A stretch of DNA of 64,000 nt from DATIUV01 sp049322755 (GTDB taxonomy: Bacteria; Pseudomonadota; Gammaproteobacteria; Burkholderiales; UBA6910): NCBI GenBank assembly GCA_049322755.1, contig JBMOQX010000011.1:1-64000 (forward strand), given 5' to 3'. Under the pieces are notes generated by a model. That model searched no databases. It was given only the letters and a program-made list of their open reading frames with translations, and was not told where the DNA came from. The translations under genes and the position numbers were made by a program. This document shows, one piece after another, positions 1 through 9,166 of the stretch (the first letter of the stretch is position 1; each line of letters starts with the position of its first letter).

Positions 1-1424
1 ATCGTTCGCGCCTGCGCCGTGCCGGCGGCTTCGGTGCGGGAGGTCTCCAGCCCGCGGGCGTCGTGGGTGTAGGTGGTGAGGTTGCCGTTCCAGTCGGTGC
101 GCGAGGCGACGAAGCCGTTGGCGTCGTAGGCGGTGGCGGCGGCCACACCGCAGCGGTCACACGGGGCGCCCTGAATCGCCGAACTCTTGATCCGGATCCG
201 GGGGGCGGTGAACTGGTAAGTCCGCGTTGTGCCGAGAGGGTCGGTGACGGCGGCGCTGCCATCGGTCTGGTAGGAGAGGCCGTGGCGGTTGGCACTGCCC
301 GCATGCTCGGAGAGCACCGCACGGCCCTGGGCGTCGTAGGCGTAGGTCGCCATGCGGGCACCATTCTCGTCGGTGATGCCGGTCAGGGCCTGTGGATACG
401 CCGGGTTCTCGTAGTGGTATCGACGCACCGCGCCGTCCGGGTAGGCGGCGGCGGCAAGATGGCCCGCCGCGTCGTAGGCATAGGTGACGAAGCCGCCGCC
501 CGGGATGCGCATCGTCACCAGCCGGCCGCTCGCGTCGTAGGTGAAGGTGAGCGGCCGTCCGGAGGGCTCGACCACCACCTGCAGGCGCCCCGCCGGATCG
601 TAGAAGAAGGTCGTGGTGAGGCCGTCGTGGCTGGTCGCGGCGACCAGCTTGCCATCCGCGCCGTACGTCTCGGTGATGTCCTGCGGGGTCGTGTAGGTCC
701 AGCCGAGTGGATGCAGGAAGGCGTCGAACGTGCCGGTGAGTCGGCCGGTGACGTCGGCATCGGCGACAAAGGAGTTGTCGGGCTGGCGGTTGAAGATGAT
801 GACCTTGCCGCTCGGGCGCCGCAGGCTGACCGAGTCGGCGTTCACGGCGTAGGTGACGACGGACTCGTAGCTGTGGCGCCACGCCGGCCCAAGCGCGCCC
901 GCGCCCTCGGCCTTCGAGTTGTAGCTGCGCACGAAGCGCAGCGGCATCGGCCCGGTGCCGGCGTAATCCACCTCCGCCTGGTACTTGTTGCCCGTGGCGG
1001 GATTGATCGGGTTGCCGCAGCCGGGGCACGGGGGGCCGAGGTTCGCGGCGGCCTGCGTCCGGTCGGTGATCTGGCACCGCGTCGGCGTCTGGGGCGCGTA
1101 GCCGGCCGCGCAGAACTGGCTTGTGCCGATGGCGCGCCCGATGGAGTTGGAAATGCTGCCGTTGACATTGACGTACCGGCAGATCGCCAGCGCCGCGTCG
1201 TCCCACAGGATGCCGACGTAGGTGGGAAACGCCGCGCGGCAGGCGTCCTGGGCCGAGGGGTAGCAGCCCGCGGTTCCCGGCTGCCGGCAGTCCGGCGGGG
1301 GATTGTCCGGGTTGTAGCCCTGGACGTAGCTGAAGCTTAACTCTGGCGAATACGTTTGAACGGCGCGCGCGCTCTCGCTTACTGGGAGCAAGAGAGTTAT
1401 TGCGGCGACGGCGGTCCAGAGCAT
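1..1424 (-). CDS. RHS/YD-repeat protein, secreted, 3' end outside window
   Basis: Partial gene read on the minus strand; the reading frame is open to the window edge, so only the first 474 residues or so are seen. The start at 1424 (MLWTAVAAITLLLPVSESARA) gives a signal peptide of about 21 residues, with a GGGA ribosome site just upstream. A Cys-rich N-terminal part is followed by a DUF6531-like segment (PINPATGNKYQ and RSYNSKAEGAGALGPAWRHS) and then repeated YD motifs such as YDPAGRL, YDASGRL, YDAAGHL and YDAQGRA, typical of RHS/YD repeat shells. Such proteins often carry a C-terminal toxin, but that end is not visible. No VgrG, PAAR or other type VI gene is in the window, so the export route is unknown apart from the Sec-type signal. 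Confidence 0.85.
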   Translation of the reverse strand, partial: MLWTAVAAITLLLPVSESARAVQTYSPELSFSYVQGYNPDNPPPDCRQPGTAGCYPSAQDACRAAFPTYVGILWDDAALAICRYVNVNGSISNSIGRAIGTSQFCAAGYAPQTPTRCQITDRTQAAANLGPPCPGCGNPINPATGNKYQAEVDYAGTGPMPLRFVRSYNSKAEGAGALGPAWRHSYESVVTYAVNADSVSLRRPSGKVIIFNRQPDNSFVADADVTGRLTGTFDAFLHPLGWTYTTPQDITETYGADGKLVAATSHDGLTTTFFYDPAGRLQVVVEPSGRPLTFTYDASGRLVTMRIPGGGFVTYAYDAAGHLAAAAYPDGAVRRYHYENPAYPQALTGITDENGARMATYAYDAQGRAVLSEHAGSANRHGLSYQTDGSAAVTDPLGTTRTYQFTAPRIRIKSSAIQGAPCDRCGVAAATAYDANGFVASRTDWNGNLTTYTHDARGLETSRTEAAGTAQART

Positions 1425-2092
1425 TTTTTCCCATAAGAAAGCTGGCGATACATCTGCACGCCCACGGGAGGGAAAACGGAAGACATGAGCGACCGGGGAG
1501 CGAGAGCGGATTGGCGTGCAGCTAGCATTACGGTTTGTGGCGAACAGGACGGTTCCACCGCCCGTTGTTGACGTCGGCTCAAGCCCTCGCGGAGGCGTCA
1601 GCCGCAACGCCTGGGTGCAGATCTGTCGGAACCGATCTAAACGAGCGCGAACACCGCAATGCATCAGTGCCATCGATCTCCCCTTTGCACGATCGCGAAT
1701 CCGCAGGAGCCCCAAGTGGTCGCTGGCTAGCCGGTCTTGCCGTTTGGGTACCGAGTCTGTGCGCGAGCGGTTGTAGGCGAACCGCGCGCACGACGAGCGT
1801 TACGGTCTTGCGGCTCAGCTCTGATCAGCGTCGTGATCGGGAAAGCGGCCGGCGCTCTCCAATTGCGGCAAAACAGGTCGCGACACCGTGCATCAGCGCC
1901 CGGCGACATCACGATGCGCGGTTCCTCGGGAAGACGCAGCAGATAGGTTCCGCCACGCTCAACGGTAGCCGGCTCAGATGCTCGACAGCATGCGCAACGC
2001 CGCCACGCGATTCGCACAAACTCGATCCCTACGCGATGAACTGCTCAGGTTTCCGAAGCAAACGGCCGCACCCTAACACAGGGGACGTTCGC
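1425..2092. other. gene-poor intergenic stretch
   Basis: This 668-base stretch separates the RHS gene from the terminator of the epsA-like gene. Open frames exist (for example 1535-2113 on the plus strand), but their translations are rich in Arg, Ser and Pro without domain character and no ribosome site is convincing. The composition is less GC-biased than the flanks. It presumably holds the RHS promoter; no specific -35/-10 was assigned. Confidence 0.5.
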
Positions 2093-2119
2093 AAAAATCA
2101 CCCGAACGGGTGATTTTTT
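2093..2119 (-). terminator. intrinsic terminator after epsA-like gene
   Basis: AAAAATCACCC (2093-2103) pairs perfectly with GGGTGATTTTT (2108-2118) around a 4-base GAAC loop. A run of T follows on both strands, so it can work in either direction. It lies 23 bases beyond the stop of the minus-strand regulator. Confidence 0.85.
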
Positions 2120-2141
2120 CGCCTCGGGGCGCCGGTGCACA

Positions 2142-3002
2142 CTACTTCTTGACGGGCTGTCGTCGCGGCAAGACGGACGCAGACCTCGGCAAGGGAGGCC
2201 CTGCAGTGAGACCCAGACTTATTGCTTTGTTGACCGCTTGTACCCGGCTGGAAACGTCGAGCTTGGCGAAGATCTGGCGGAGATGCGACTTGACGGTGTT
2301 CTCGCTCCGATTGGTAATCAAGGCAATTTCCCAGTTGGTCTTTCCCTGTACCAGCCAGTAAAGAATGTTCCTCTCTCGCGTTGTGAGCCGGCTCTTGCCA
2401 TCTCCGCGGGTGCTCTTCCCGCCGGACGAGTGGGCCATGATCCGCATCAGCGCGCAATGCATGTGCGGAACCAGCAGTTCCAGAAACATCGAATGACGAG
2501 GTTCAAGCCGTACCGGTACCTGCAGGAAGCCGAAAAAACTGACCGCGTTGCCTCGGGAGTCGACTACGCTGTGAGCTGCGATTCCGGACAAACTCGGGCG
2601 CTCGGACCGCGCGCCCCGCTGCGCCGCAACGCCCTGCCCGTTCTCGTCACCTTGGTAGAGCAGGGGGCGTCGCTCATCCAGCCAGCGAGCGAGGATCGAT
2701 CCCCCGACGCTCAAGTGGTCGGCCGCTTCGCCTTGCGTGCTGACAGGCGGTTGACCCACCTGCGACGCGAGCTCGACCACGACGGCGAAAGTACCGGCGT
2801 GGGCGGATCCGCACAGAAGCACCTCATGAGGCAGGAAGCGCTGCAGGTCGGATCGCGTCCAGGCGCGAAAATCGTCGAGACTCGCGATTCGCAGGGCGGC
2901 GGCGACAGTGCCGAAGAACGGTGCAAGTTCGCTCTTGCTCAGATCAAAGGACGGGGCGGCCGGATACTGACGGGATGTCTCGGGGATATCGCGGAGTCCC
3001 AT
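2142..3002 (-). CDS. epsA: LuxR-family regulator, EpsA-like
   Basis: A 286-residue protein with a GerE/LuxR-type helix-turn-helix at about residues 205-265, beginning LTTRERNILYWLVQGKTNWE and ending in the usual TVKSHLRQIFAKL recognition region. The N-terminal part lacks a receiver or autoinducer domain and resembles the EpsA regulators found with PEP-CTERM/exosortase systems (for example the LVPHMHCALMRI segment before the HTH). A second, clearly related protein lies at 13206-14021, so the secretion operon is bracketed by two paralogous regulators. It is transcribed divergently from gspG across a 449-base gap. Family assignment is firm; the EpsA name comes from overall layout and the shared paralogue. 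Confidence 0.75.
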   Translation of the reverse strand: MGLRDIPETSRQYPAAPSFDLSKSELAPFFGTVAAALRIASLDDFRAWTRSDLQRFLPHEVLLCGSAHAGTFAVVVELASQVGQPPVSTQGEAADHLSVGGSILARWLDERRPLLYQGDENGQGVAAQRGARSERPSLSGIAAHSVVDSRGNAVSFFGFLQVPVRLEPRHSMFLELLVPHMHCALMRIMAHSSGGKSTRGDGKSRLTTRERNILYWLVQGKTNWEIALITNRSENTVKSHLRQIFAKLDVSSRVQAVNKAISLGLTAGPPLPRSASVLPRRQPVKK

Positions 3003-3451
3003 GCCGATCGAAGCTCGTCAGTTGACGCGTCAGAAGCGAAGAATGGACATCGGATTGGAGCACAACAGAATCAAATGTCAAATCCAATGAAACGTGAGAT
3101 TTGTGCCTTCTCAATTTTTTCAAAGGTAGGCCATCCACCCATCGCGTGCTCGATGCGTTCTCCGCCAGCATGTTGCCGCCGTCTCGTCAGCGCTATCGAC
3201 CGCGCCGCCGCGGCTTTGAACGATGTTCACCGTCCTTATGAGCAATGCATCCGCTGGATCGGTTCGGTGAAGCGACCCGCGACATCTGCCCGGGGGGTGC
3301 GCCTGTGCCTGAATCCTTGCTGCCAAAGGGGCGGCCGTTGTCTTAACGCGCCTGTAACCTCGCGGCCGTACCTTGGTAGTCCGTTCCGGGGATAGTGGGC
3401 CGCTGCCCCGGGCAAACCCGCTTCCCGGACCGCCGGATCGAAACGACGTCG
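3003..3451. promoter_or_regulatory. divergent intergenic region, epsA-like / gspG
   Basis: The 449-base gap must hold promoters for the minus-strand epsA-like gene and the plus-strand secretion operon. It contains an AT-richer block around 3040-3130 next to the epsA start. No clear -35/-10 pair, sigma-54 element or operator was found. No coding frame is convincing. Confidence 0.4.
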
Positions 3452-3892
3452 ATGCTCATGACCCTTCGTGTCTCGTGCCGCCCGCGTTCGCCCGCGCGCG
3501 GCTTCACCCTGCTGGAACTGCTGGTGGTGATGGTGATCCTGGGTCTGCTGGCCGGTTTCGTCGCGCCGCGCTATTTCTCCCAGGTGGGCAAGTCGGAGGT
3601 GAAGACCGCCAAGGCCCAGATCGAGGCGTTCGGCAAGGCGCTGGACCAGTACCGCCTCGACGTCGGCAAGTACCCGAGCTCCGAGCAGGGCCTGAAGGCG
3701 CTGATCGCGCGCCCCGAGAACGAGCAGCGCTGGGACGGCCCGTATCTGAAGAAGGATGTGCCGCTGGACCCCTGGGGCAAGCCGTATTACTACCGCTACC
3801 CGGGCGAGAAGGGCGAGTACGACATCGTCTCCTGGGGCAAGGACGGCCAGCCCGGCGGCACCGGCGAAGACGCCGACGTCACCAGCTGGTAG
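3452..3892 (+). CDS. gspG: type II secretion major pseudopilin GspG
   Basis: A 146-residue major pseudopilin that polymerises into the periplasmic pseudopilus. The prepilin site is G-FTLLELLVVMVILGLLAG, with Glu at position +5, followed by the GspG-type C-terminal domain (YPSSEQGLKALI, WDGPYLKK, DPWGKPYYY, WGKDGQPGG) that contributes calcium binding in this family. The start ATG at 3452 gives a short basic leader; the frame is open upstream to 3395 but that adds an implausibly long leader. It is the first gene of a plus-strand operon continuing with gspF six bases later. Confidence 0.93.
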   Translation: MLMTLRVSCRPRSPARGFTLLELLVVMVILGLLAGFVAPRYFSQVGKSEVKTAKAQIEAFGKALDQYRLDVGKYPSSEQGLKALIARPENEQRWDGPYLKKDVPLDPWGKPYYYRYPGEKGEYDIVSWGKDGQPGGTGEDADVTSW

Positions 3893-3898
3893 CGCGCC

Positions 3899-5089
3899 GT
3901 GGACTTCCACGTCAGAGCCCTGAAACCGCCCGCCGGCGTCGTGCTGCTCAAGCTCAGCGCGGCGGACGAGCGCGACGCCGCCGCGCAGGCGCGCGCCCAG
4001 GGCTACACCGTGCTCTCGGCGCAGCGCGCGGCGTCGTGGGACGCGTTGCGGGCGCGGCTGCGCGCCCGCTTCCCGCTGGTGCTGTTCAGCCAGGAGCTGC
4101 TGGCGCTGCTCGGCGCCGGGCTGAACCTGGTGGAGGCGCTGGAGACGCTGGAAGCCAAGGAGCGGCGCCCGGAGCACAAGAGCGTGCTGACGAAGCTGCG
4201 GGCGCGGCTTCACGAGGGCAAGCCGCTGTCGGCGGCGATGGCCGAACAGCCGGCGGTGTTCCCGCCGCTGTACGTCTCCACCGTGCGCGCCAGCGAGAAG
4301 ACCGGCAGCGTGCCGGAGGCGATGCAGCGCTACGTCGGCTACCAGAACCAGCTGGACGCGGTGAAGAAGCGGCTGGTGAACGCGTCGATCTATCCGGTGA
4401 TGCTGCTCACCGTGGGCCTGCTGGTGACGCTGTTCCTGCTGGGCTACGTGGTGCCCAAGTTCAGCGCCATCTACGAGGACATGGGCGGCAGCCTGCCGTG
4501 GATGTCGCGCGCGCTGCTCGCCTGGGGCCGGTTCATCACCAGCCACGGCACGCTGGCGCTGGCGCTGGGCGCCGCGCTGATCGGCGGCGCGGCCTACGCG
4601 CTGTCGCGCCCGGACGTGCGCAGCCGCATCGGCCACGCGCTCTGGCGCATGCCGGGGATCGGCGAGCGCCTGCGCGTCTACCAGCTGGCGCGCTTCTACC
4701 GCACCGTGGGGATGCTGCTCAAGGGCGGCACGCCGGCGGTGACCGCGCTGGGCATGGTGGGCGGGCTGCTGCAGCCGGGCCTGCGCGCGAGCCTGGAGCG
4801 CGCCTGCGGCGCGGTGCGCGAGGGCCTGCCGCTGTCGGCGGCGATGGAGCGCCACGGTCTCACCACGCCGGTGGCGGAGCGCCTGCTCAAGGTGGGCGAA
4901 CGCACCGGCGCCATGGGCGAGATGATGGAGCGCATCGGCGAGTTCCACGACGAGGAGATGAGCCGCTGGGTGGAGTGGTTCACGCGCCTGTTCGAGCCGC
5001 TGCTGATGGCGGCCATCGGGCTGGTGATCGGCGTCATCGTCTGGCTCATGTACCTGCCGATCTTCGAGCTGGCCGGGAGCATCCAGTGA
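3899..5089 (+). CDS. gspF: type II secretion inner-membrane platform protein GspF
   Basis: A 396-residue GspF/PilC-family protein: two copies of the T2SSF domain (about 65-190 and 270-390) and three membrane spans, with the family pattern TGSVPEAMQRYVGYQNQLD in the first repeat and RTGAMGEMMERIGEFHDEEM in the second. It is the platform protein that couples the ATPase GspE to pseudopilus assembly. The start is GTG at 3899, six bases after gspG; the stop overlaps the gspE start (ATGA). Confidence 0.93.
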   Translation: MDFHVRALKPPAGVVLLKLSAADERDAAAQARAQGYTVLSAQRAASWDALRARLRARFPLVLFSQELLALLGAGLNLVEALETLEAKERRPEHKSVLTKLRARLHEGKPLSAAMAEQPAVFPPLYVSTVRASEKTGSVPEAMQRYVGYQNQLDAVKKRLVNASIYPVMLLTVGLLVTLFLLGYVVPKFSAIYEDMGGSLPWMSRALLAWGRFITSHGTLALALGAALIGGAAYALSRPDVRSRIGHALWRMPGIGERLRVYQLARFYRTVGMLLKGGTPAVTALGMVGGLLQPGLRASLERACGAVREGLPLSAAMERHGLTTPVAERLLKVGERTGAMGEMMERIGEFHDEEMSRWVEWFTRLFEPLLMAAIGLVIGVIVWLMYLPIFELAGSIQ

Positions 5090-6780
5090 TGCGCCCCGAG
5101 ACCGCGCCGCTCACCGCCTCCGTCAGCCGCGAGCTGCTGCTGGAGACCCGCGCCGAGGCCGAGGCGCGCGGCGTGCGCGTGCTGGAGGCGCTGGAAGAGC
5201 GCATGGGTCTCGACCCGGCGGCGTTCGCCGAGGCGCTGGCCTGCGCGTTCCGCTATCCGCTGGCGCGCATGGACGACCTGCACGGCTGGGCGCCGCGCTG
5301 GGACCTGCTGGGCTACAACGACGCGCTCGCCCGCGAGTGCGTGCTGTTCGACGACGGCGCGGGCGCGCTGACGCTGGTCTTCGCCGACCCCTTCGACCCG
5401 GGCCTGCGGCCGTGGGCCGAGGAGCGCCTCGGCGCGCCGGCGCGCTTCGCGCTGGCGCACCGCGGCGACGTGGCCGCCTACCTCGCCCGGCACGAGGAGG
5501 GCCTGCGGGCGATGGACAGCGTGCTGGCCGGCGGCGGCGCCGACGCGGCGGGCGCGCTCGGCGTCGAGGACCTCTCGCTCAAGACCATCAGCCAGGACCA
5601 GAGCCCCGTGGTGAAGCTGGTGCGCTCGACGCTCTACGACGCGCTCAAGGCGGGCGCCAGCGACGTGCACCTGGAGTCCACCGCCCAGGGCCTCGCCATC
5701 AAGTACCGCATCGACGGCGTGCTGACCCATGTCGGCGCGATGAGCGGTGCGGAACTGGCCGAGCAGGTGATTTCGCGCATCAAGGTGCTCTCCGAGCTGG
5801 ACATCGCCGAGCGCCGCGTGCCCCAGGACGGGCGCTTCAAGGTGATGGCCAAGGGGCGCGAGATCGACTTCCGGGTCTCGGTGATGCCCTCGATTTTCGG
5901 CGAGGACGCGGTGCTGCGGATCCTCGACAAGCAGTCGCTCACCGACCAGATGACCGGGCTCACGCTGGAGGCGCTGGGCTTCGACGACGCCTCGTGCCGC
6001 GCCATCCGGCGTCTGTCGTCCGAGCCCTACGGCATGGTGCTGGTGACCGGCCCCACCGGCAGCGGCAAGACCACCTCGCTCTACGCCGCCCTCTCCGAGA
6101 TCAACCACGGCCGCGACAAGATCGTCACCATCGAGGACCCGGTGGAGTACCAGCTGCCGGGCGTGCTGCAGATCCCGGTGAACGAGAAGAAGGGTCTCAC
6201 CTTCGCCCGCGGCCTGCGCTCGATCCTGCGCCACGACCCGGACAAGATCCTGGTGGGCGAGATCCGCGACCCGGAAACCGCCCAGATCGCGATCCAGGCG
6301 GCGCTTACCGGCCACCTGGTGTTCACCACGGTGCACGCCAACAACGTGTTCGACGTCATCGGGCGCTTCACCCACATGGGGGTGGACCCCTACAGCTTCG
6401 TCTCCGCCCTCAACGGCATCCTGGCGCAGCGCCTGGTGCGGGTGACCTGCGCCGCATGCGCCGTGGAGGAGACGCCGGAGCCGCCGCTGCTGCGCGATTC
6501 GGGCCTCGACCCGGCGACCGTGCGCGACTTCCGCTTCCGCGCCGGGCGCGGCTGCGGCGCCTGCCGCGGCACCCGCTACCGCGGCCGCCGCGCCATCGCC
6601 GAGTTCCTGGTGATGGGCGACGAGCTGCGCGAGCTGATCGTCGCGCGCGAGCCGATCCGCAAGGTCAAGGACGCGGCGGTGCGCGGCGGCACCCGCTTCC
6701 TGCGCGAGGCCGCCGTCGACCTGGTGCGCCAGGGCATCACCACGCTGCCGGAGATCAACCGTGTCACGCTGGTCGCTTGA
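5089..6780 (+). CDS. gspE: type II secretion / type IV pilus assembly ATPase GspE
   Basis: A 563-residue hexameric ATPase. Visible motifs are Walker A GPTGSGKTT beginning near residue 321, the Asp box around IVTIEDPVEYQLPGV, Walker B KILVGEIRDPETAQIA and the His box TGHLVFTTVHANN. The C-terminal zinc tetracysteine is present (CAAC, then GCGAC). The start ATG at 5089 overlaps the gspF stop by one base. The longer open frame upstream in the same phase is only a shadow over gspG and gspF. Confidence 0.95.
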   Translation: MRPETAPLTASVSRELLLETRAEAEARGVRVLEALEERMGLDPAAFAEALACAFRYPLARMDDLHGWAPRWDLLGYNDALARECVLFDDGAGALTLVFADPFDPGLRPWAEERLGAPARFALAHRGDVAAYLARHEEGLRAMDSVLAGGGADAAGALGVEDLSLKTISQDQSPVVKLVRSTLYDALKAGASDVHLESTAQGLAIKYRIDGVLTHVGAMSGAELAEQVISRIKVLSELDIAERRVPQDGRFKVMAKGREIDFRVSVMPSIFGEDAVLRILDKQSLTDQMTGLTLEALGFDDASCRAIRRLSSEPYGMVLVTGPTGSGKTTSLYAALSEINHGRDKIVTIEDPVEYQLPGVLQIPVNEKKGLTFARGLRSILRHDPDKILVGEIRDPETAQIAIQAALTGHLVFTTVHANNVFDVIGRFTHMGVDPYSFVSALNGILAQRLVRVTCAACAVEETPEPPLLRDSGLDPATVRDFRFRAGRGCGACRGTRYRGRRAIAEFLVMGDELRELIVAREPIRKVKDAAVRGGTRFLREAAVDLVRQGITTLPEINRVTLVA

Positions 6781-7570
6781 CGAGGTGCGCATCGGGCTCG
6801 CGCCCGAGCGCGTGACCCTGCAGCGGGTGCGCCGCGGCTGGCAGCCGCGGGTGCTGGCGACCCAGGCGCTGGACGCCGATCCCGCGGGCGAGGCGCCGTG
6901 GCACGGGGCGCTGGCCGCGCTGGCGCAGGCGCTGGAGGCGCGCGAGTGGCAGCGGGCCGGCGCCCGCGCGGTGCTCTCCGACCGGCTGCTGCGCTACGCC
7001 GCGGTGCCCTGGAGCGAGCGGCTCGCCGACCGCGCGGAGACGGCGGAAGTGGCCGCCGCGCAGCTGCGCGCGATCCACGGCGAGCGCACCGACGGCTGGC
7101 TGGTGCGGGTGAGCGAGGGCAGCTACGGCGCCGCCTGGCTCGCGGCCGGCGTCGATCGCGAGCTGGTGGAGCGGCTCGCGGCGCTGTGCGAATCGCGGCG
7201 CCTGGGGCTTGCGCGGGTGGAGCCGTTTTTCGCCGCGGCGTGCAACCGCTTCCGCCGCATCATGCGGGAGCGGGCGTTGTGGTTCGCGGCGCTGGAGGGC
7301 GGACGCCTCACCGCCGCGTATCGCGATCCTGCCGGCTGGCGTGCGCTGGCGAGCGTGCGCGTGGCCGGCGATCCGCGCGCCGAACTGGCGGCGCTGGTGG
7401 ACCGCCACGACCTGCAGGAGCCCGCCGCCGGGGAACCGGCGCCGCTCTATCTCTACGCGCCGGGCGCGGCGCTCGGCGACGAGGCGGTGGGCGCCGAGGG
7501 GCATCCGTTGCACTCCCTGGACGGCGGCCGGCCGGACGACGCGGGGCTCGCGCTGGCGGAGGTGCTGTGA
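6761..7570 (+). CDS. PilM/GspL-like cytoplasmic component of the secretion operon
   Basis: A 269-residue protein starting at GTG 6761, 20 bases inside the end of gspE. It has no membrane span, is rich in Ala, Leu and Arg, and sits exactly where a PilM or GspL-type actin-like protein precedes PilN in related operons. Sequence similarity cannot be judged by eye, so the assignment rests mainly on position, size and the absence of a TM segment. Its stop overlaps the next start (GTGA at 7567), implying translational coupling. Confidence 0.55.
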   Translation: MSRWSLDEVRIGLAPERVTLQRVRRGWQPRVLATQALDADPAGEAPWHGALAALAQALEAREWQRAGARAVLSDRLLRYAAVPWSERLADRAETAEVAAAQLRAIHGERTDGWLVRVSEGSYGAAWLAAGVDRELVERLAALCESRRLGLARVEPFFAAACNRFRRIMRERALWFAALEGGRLTAAYRDPAGWRALASVRVAGDPRAELAALVDRHDLQEPAAGEPAPLYLYAPGAALGDEAVGAEGHPLHSLDGGRPDDAGLALAEVL

Positions 7571-8106
7571 CGCCGCGCCTGGACCTGAACTTCGCCGCGC
7601 CGCCGCGCACCACCGGCCCGCTGGGCCGCGCGCTGCTGGCGCTGGGGCTGGCGGCGGCGCTCGCCAGCGGCCTGGCCTGGGTCGAGGCCGACGGGCAGCG
7701 CAGCACCCGCGACGACGCGGTGGACGGCATGAAGAAGCTGCTGGCCCGCCAGGGCGTGCGCCTCGCCGCGCCGGCGGTGCTGAATGAGGACACGCGCGCC
7801 GAGATCCAGCGCGCCAACGCCGTCATCGACCGCATCGCGGTGCCGTGGAACGCGCTGTTCCGCGACCTGGAGCTGGCGGCCGACGGCAACGTGGCGCTGC
7901 TGGCGGTGGAGCCGGACGCCGGGAAGCGCAGCGTGAAGATCGACGGCGAGGCGAAGGACCTGGCGGCGGTGCTGGCCTATGTCGCGCGGCTGGAAGCGGC
8001 GCCGGCGCTCTCCGGCGTGCTGCTGGCGAGCCACGCGCTCAAGGACAGCGGCGGCCAGCGGCCGGTGGCGTTCTCGGTGACGGGCCAATGGACCGCGCCA
8101 CGCTGA
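7567..8106 (+). CDS. PilN-like bitopic membrane protein
   Basis: A 179-residue protein with an N-terminal cytoplasmic motif LDLNFA, one membrane span (about residues 18-38) and a periplasmic part with a ferredoxin-like fold pattern, the layout of PilN/GspL C-terminal domains. The DLNF motif corresponds to the PilN segment that binds PilM, supporting the assignment of the preceding gene. The start is GTG, coupled to the previous stop. The stop at 8106 lies inside the next gene, which begins at 8088. Confidence 0.65.
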   Translation: MTPRLDLNFAAPPRTTGPLGRALLALGLAAALASGLAWVEADGQRSTRDDAVDGMKKLLARQGVRLAAPAVLNEDTRAEIQRANAVIDRIAVPWNALFRDLELAADGNVALLAVEPDAGKRSVKIDGEAKDLAAVLAYVARLEAAPALSGVLLASHALKDSGGQRPVAFSVTGQWTAPR

Positions 8107-8654
8107 ACCCGCTCGCCTGGGGCGCGCGCCACGAACTCTCGCGCCTCGGCGCGGCGGGACTGCTGGGCGCGACGCTGCTGGCGCTGGCCGCCGGCGCCTG
8201 GCTCGCCCTGACGCGGCCCGCGCTGGAGGACGCGCGGCGCCTGGCGGTCGAGGAGCAGGACCTGCGCCAGCGCTTGCGCGCGGTGGCGAGCGGGAAGGCA
8301 CCGCGGGCGCTCAGCCACGCCGAGAAGCTGGACCGGTTCTACGCCTTCTTTCCGCCGGTGGCCGCGGCGCCGGAGCTGCTGGGCACGCTGTTCAAGGCCG
8401 CCGAGGCGCGCGGGCTTGCGCTGCGCTCCGGCGAGTACAAGTTGCTGCGCGAACCCGGGTTCCAGCTCGCGCGCTACCAGATCGTGCTGCCGGTGACCGG
8501 CAGCTACGCCAGCGTGCGCGATTTCGTCGGCGACGCGCTCAAGGCGCTGCCGACGCTGGTGCTGGACGACGTCAACCTGAAACGGGAGAACGTGGGCGCG
8601 ACCGCGCTCGACGCCCAGGTGCGCCTGACGCTGTACCTGAAGGACGCGCGGTGA
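8088..8654 (+). CDS. PilO/GspM-like bitopic membrane protein
   Basis: A 188-residue protein with one membrane span (about 20-40), a short coiled-coil-prone stretch (LAVEEQDLRQRLRAVASG) and a periplasmic domain ending in VRLTLYLKDAR, the typical PilO/GspM order. PilN- and PilO-type proteins usually form a heterodimer that links the cytoplasmic PilM/ATPase to the outer-membrane secretin. It starts at ATG 8088 within the previous gene and its stop overlaps the next start (GTGA at 8651). Confidence 0.65.
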   Translation: MDRATLNPLAWGARHELSRLGAAGLLGATLLALAAGAWLALTRPALEDARRLAVEEQDLRQRLRAVASGKAPRALSHAEKLDRFYAFFPPVAAAPELLGTLFKAAEARGLALRSGEYKLLREPGFQLARYQIVLPVTGSYASVRDFVGDALKALPTLVLDDVNLKRENVGATALDAQVRLTLYLKDAR

Positions 8655-9166
8655 AGCCCGGACCCGGGCAGCGCGGCGCGCTGCTGGCGCTGGCCCTGGC
8701 GGCGGCGCTGGCGCTCACCTTCGGTTGGGAGCCGCCGGAAGCGGGCGACAGCGGCGTGGCCGAGGCCAGCGTGCCGCGGCAGCGCGAGGCGGCGGCCGCT
8801 GCGCCGGCGGGGCCCGACGTCGATCTCGCCCGGCTCGCGCGCGGGCGCGCCGGGGACGCCGAAGCCGGCGGCACCCTGTTCGGCGCCCACTCGTGGGCGC
8901 CGCCGCCTCCGCCGCCGGGCCAGGCGCGCGTGGTGCCGCCGCCCAGGCCCAAGGCGCCGCCGCTGCCGTTCACCTATGTCGGCAGGATGGTCGACGGCCA
9001 GCGCACGCTGGTGTTCCTGGCACGGGGCGATGCCAACCACGTCGTCGCCGTGGGCGACGTCATCGACGAGACCTACCGCGTGGAGTCGATCAAGGACGGA
9101 ACCCTGACGCTCACCTACCTGCCGCTCAAGGAGCGCCAGCAGTTCGCCATCGGGAGCAGCGAATGA
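8651..9166 (+). CDS. PilP/GspC-like periplasmic adaptor
   Basis: A 171-residue protein with an N-terminal membrane anchor (ALLALALAAALALTFGW), a Pro-rich linker (PPPPPPGQARVVPPPRPKAP) and a C-terminal HR-domain-like region (FTYVGRMVDGQRTLVFLARG, then VVAVGDVIDETYRVESI) characteristic of GspC/PilP proteins that contact the secretin. It starts at GTG 8651 and ends overlapping the secretin gene (ATGA at 9163). It completes a PilM-N-O-P-like inner membrane module in place of GspC, L and M. Confidence 0.7.
   Translation: MKPGPGQRGALLALALAAALALTFGWEPPEAGDSGVAEASVPRQREAAAAAPAGPDVDLARLARGRAGDAEAGGTLFGAHSWAPPPPPPGQARVVPPPRPKAPPLPFTYVGRMVDGQRTLVFLARGDANHVVAVGDVIDETYRVESIKDGTLTLTYLPLKERQQFAIGSSE

Noticed and set aside
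1535..2113. 192-codon plus-strand frame between RHS and epsA-like genes
   Set aside because: No ribosome site, no domain character, and it runs into a terminator hairpin.
3236..4948. 570-codon minus-strand frame over gspG/gspF
   Set aside because: The translation is low-complexity Arg/Ala/His; gspG and gspF on the plus strand are unmistakable.
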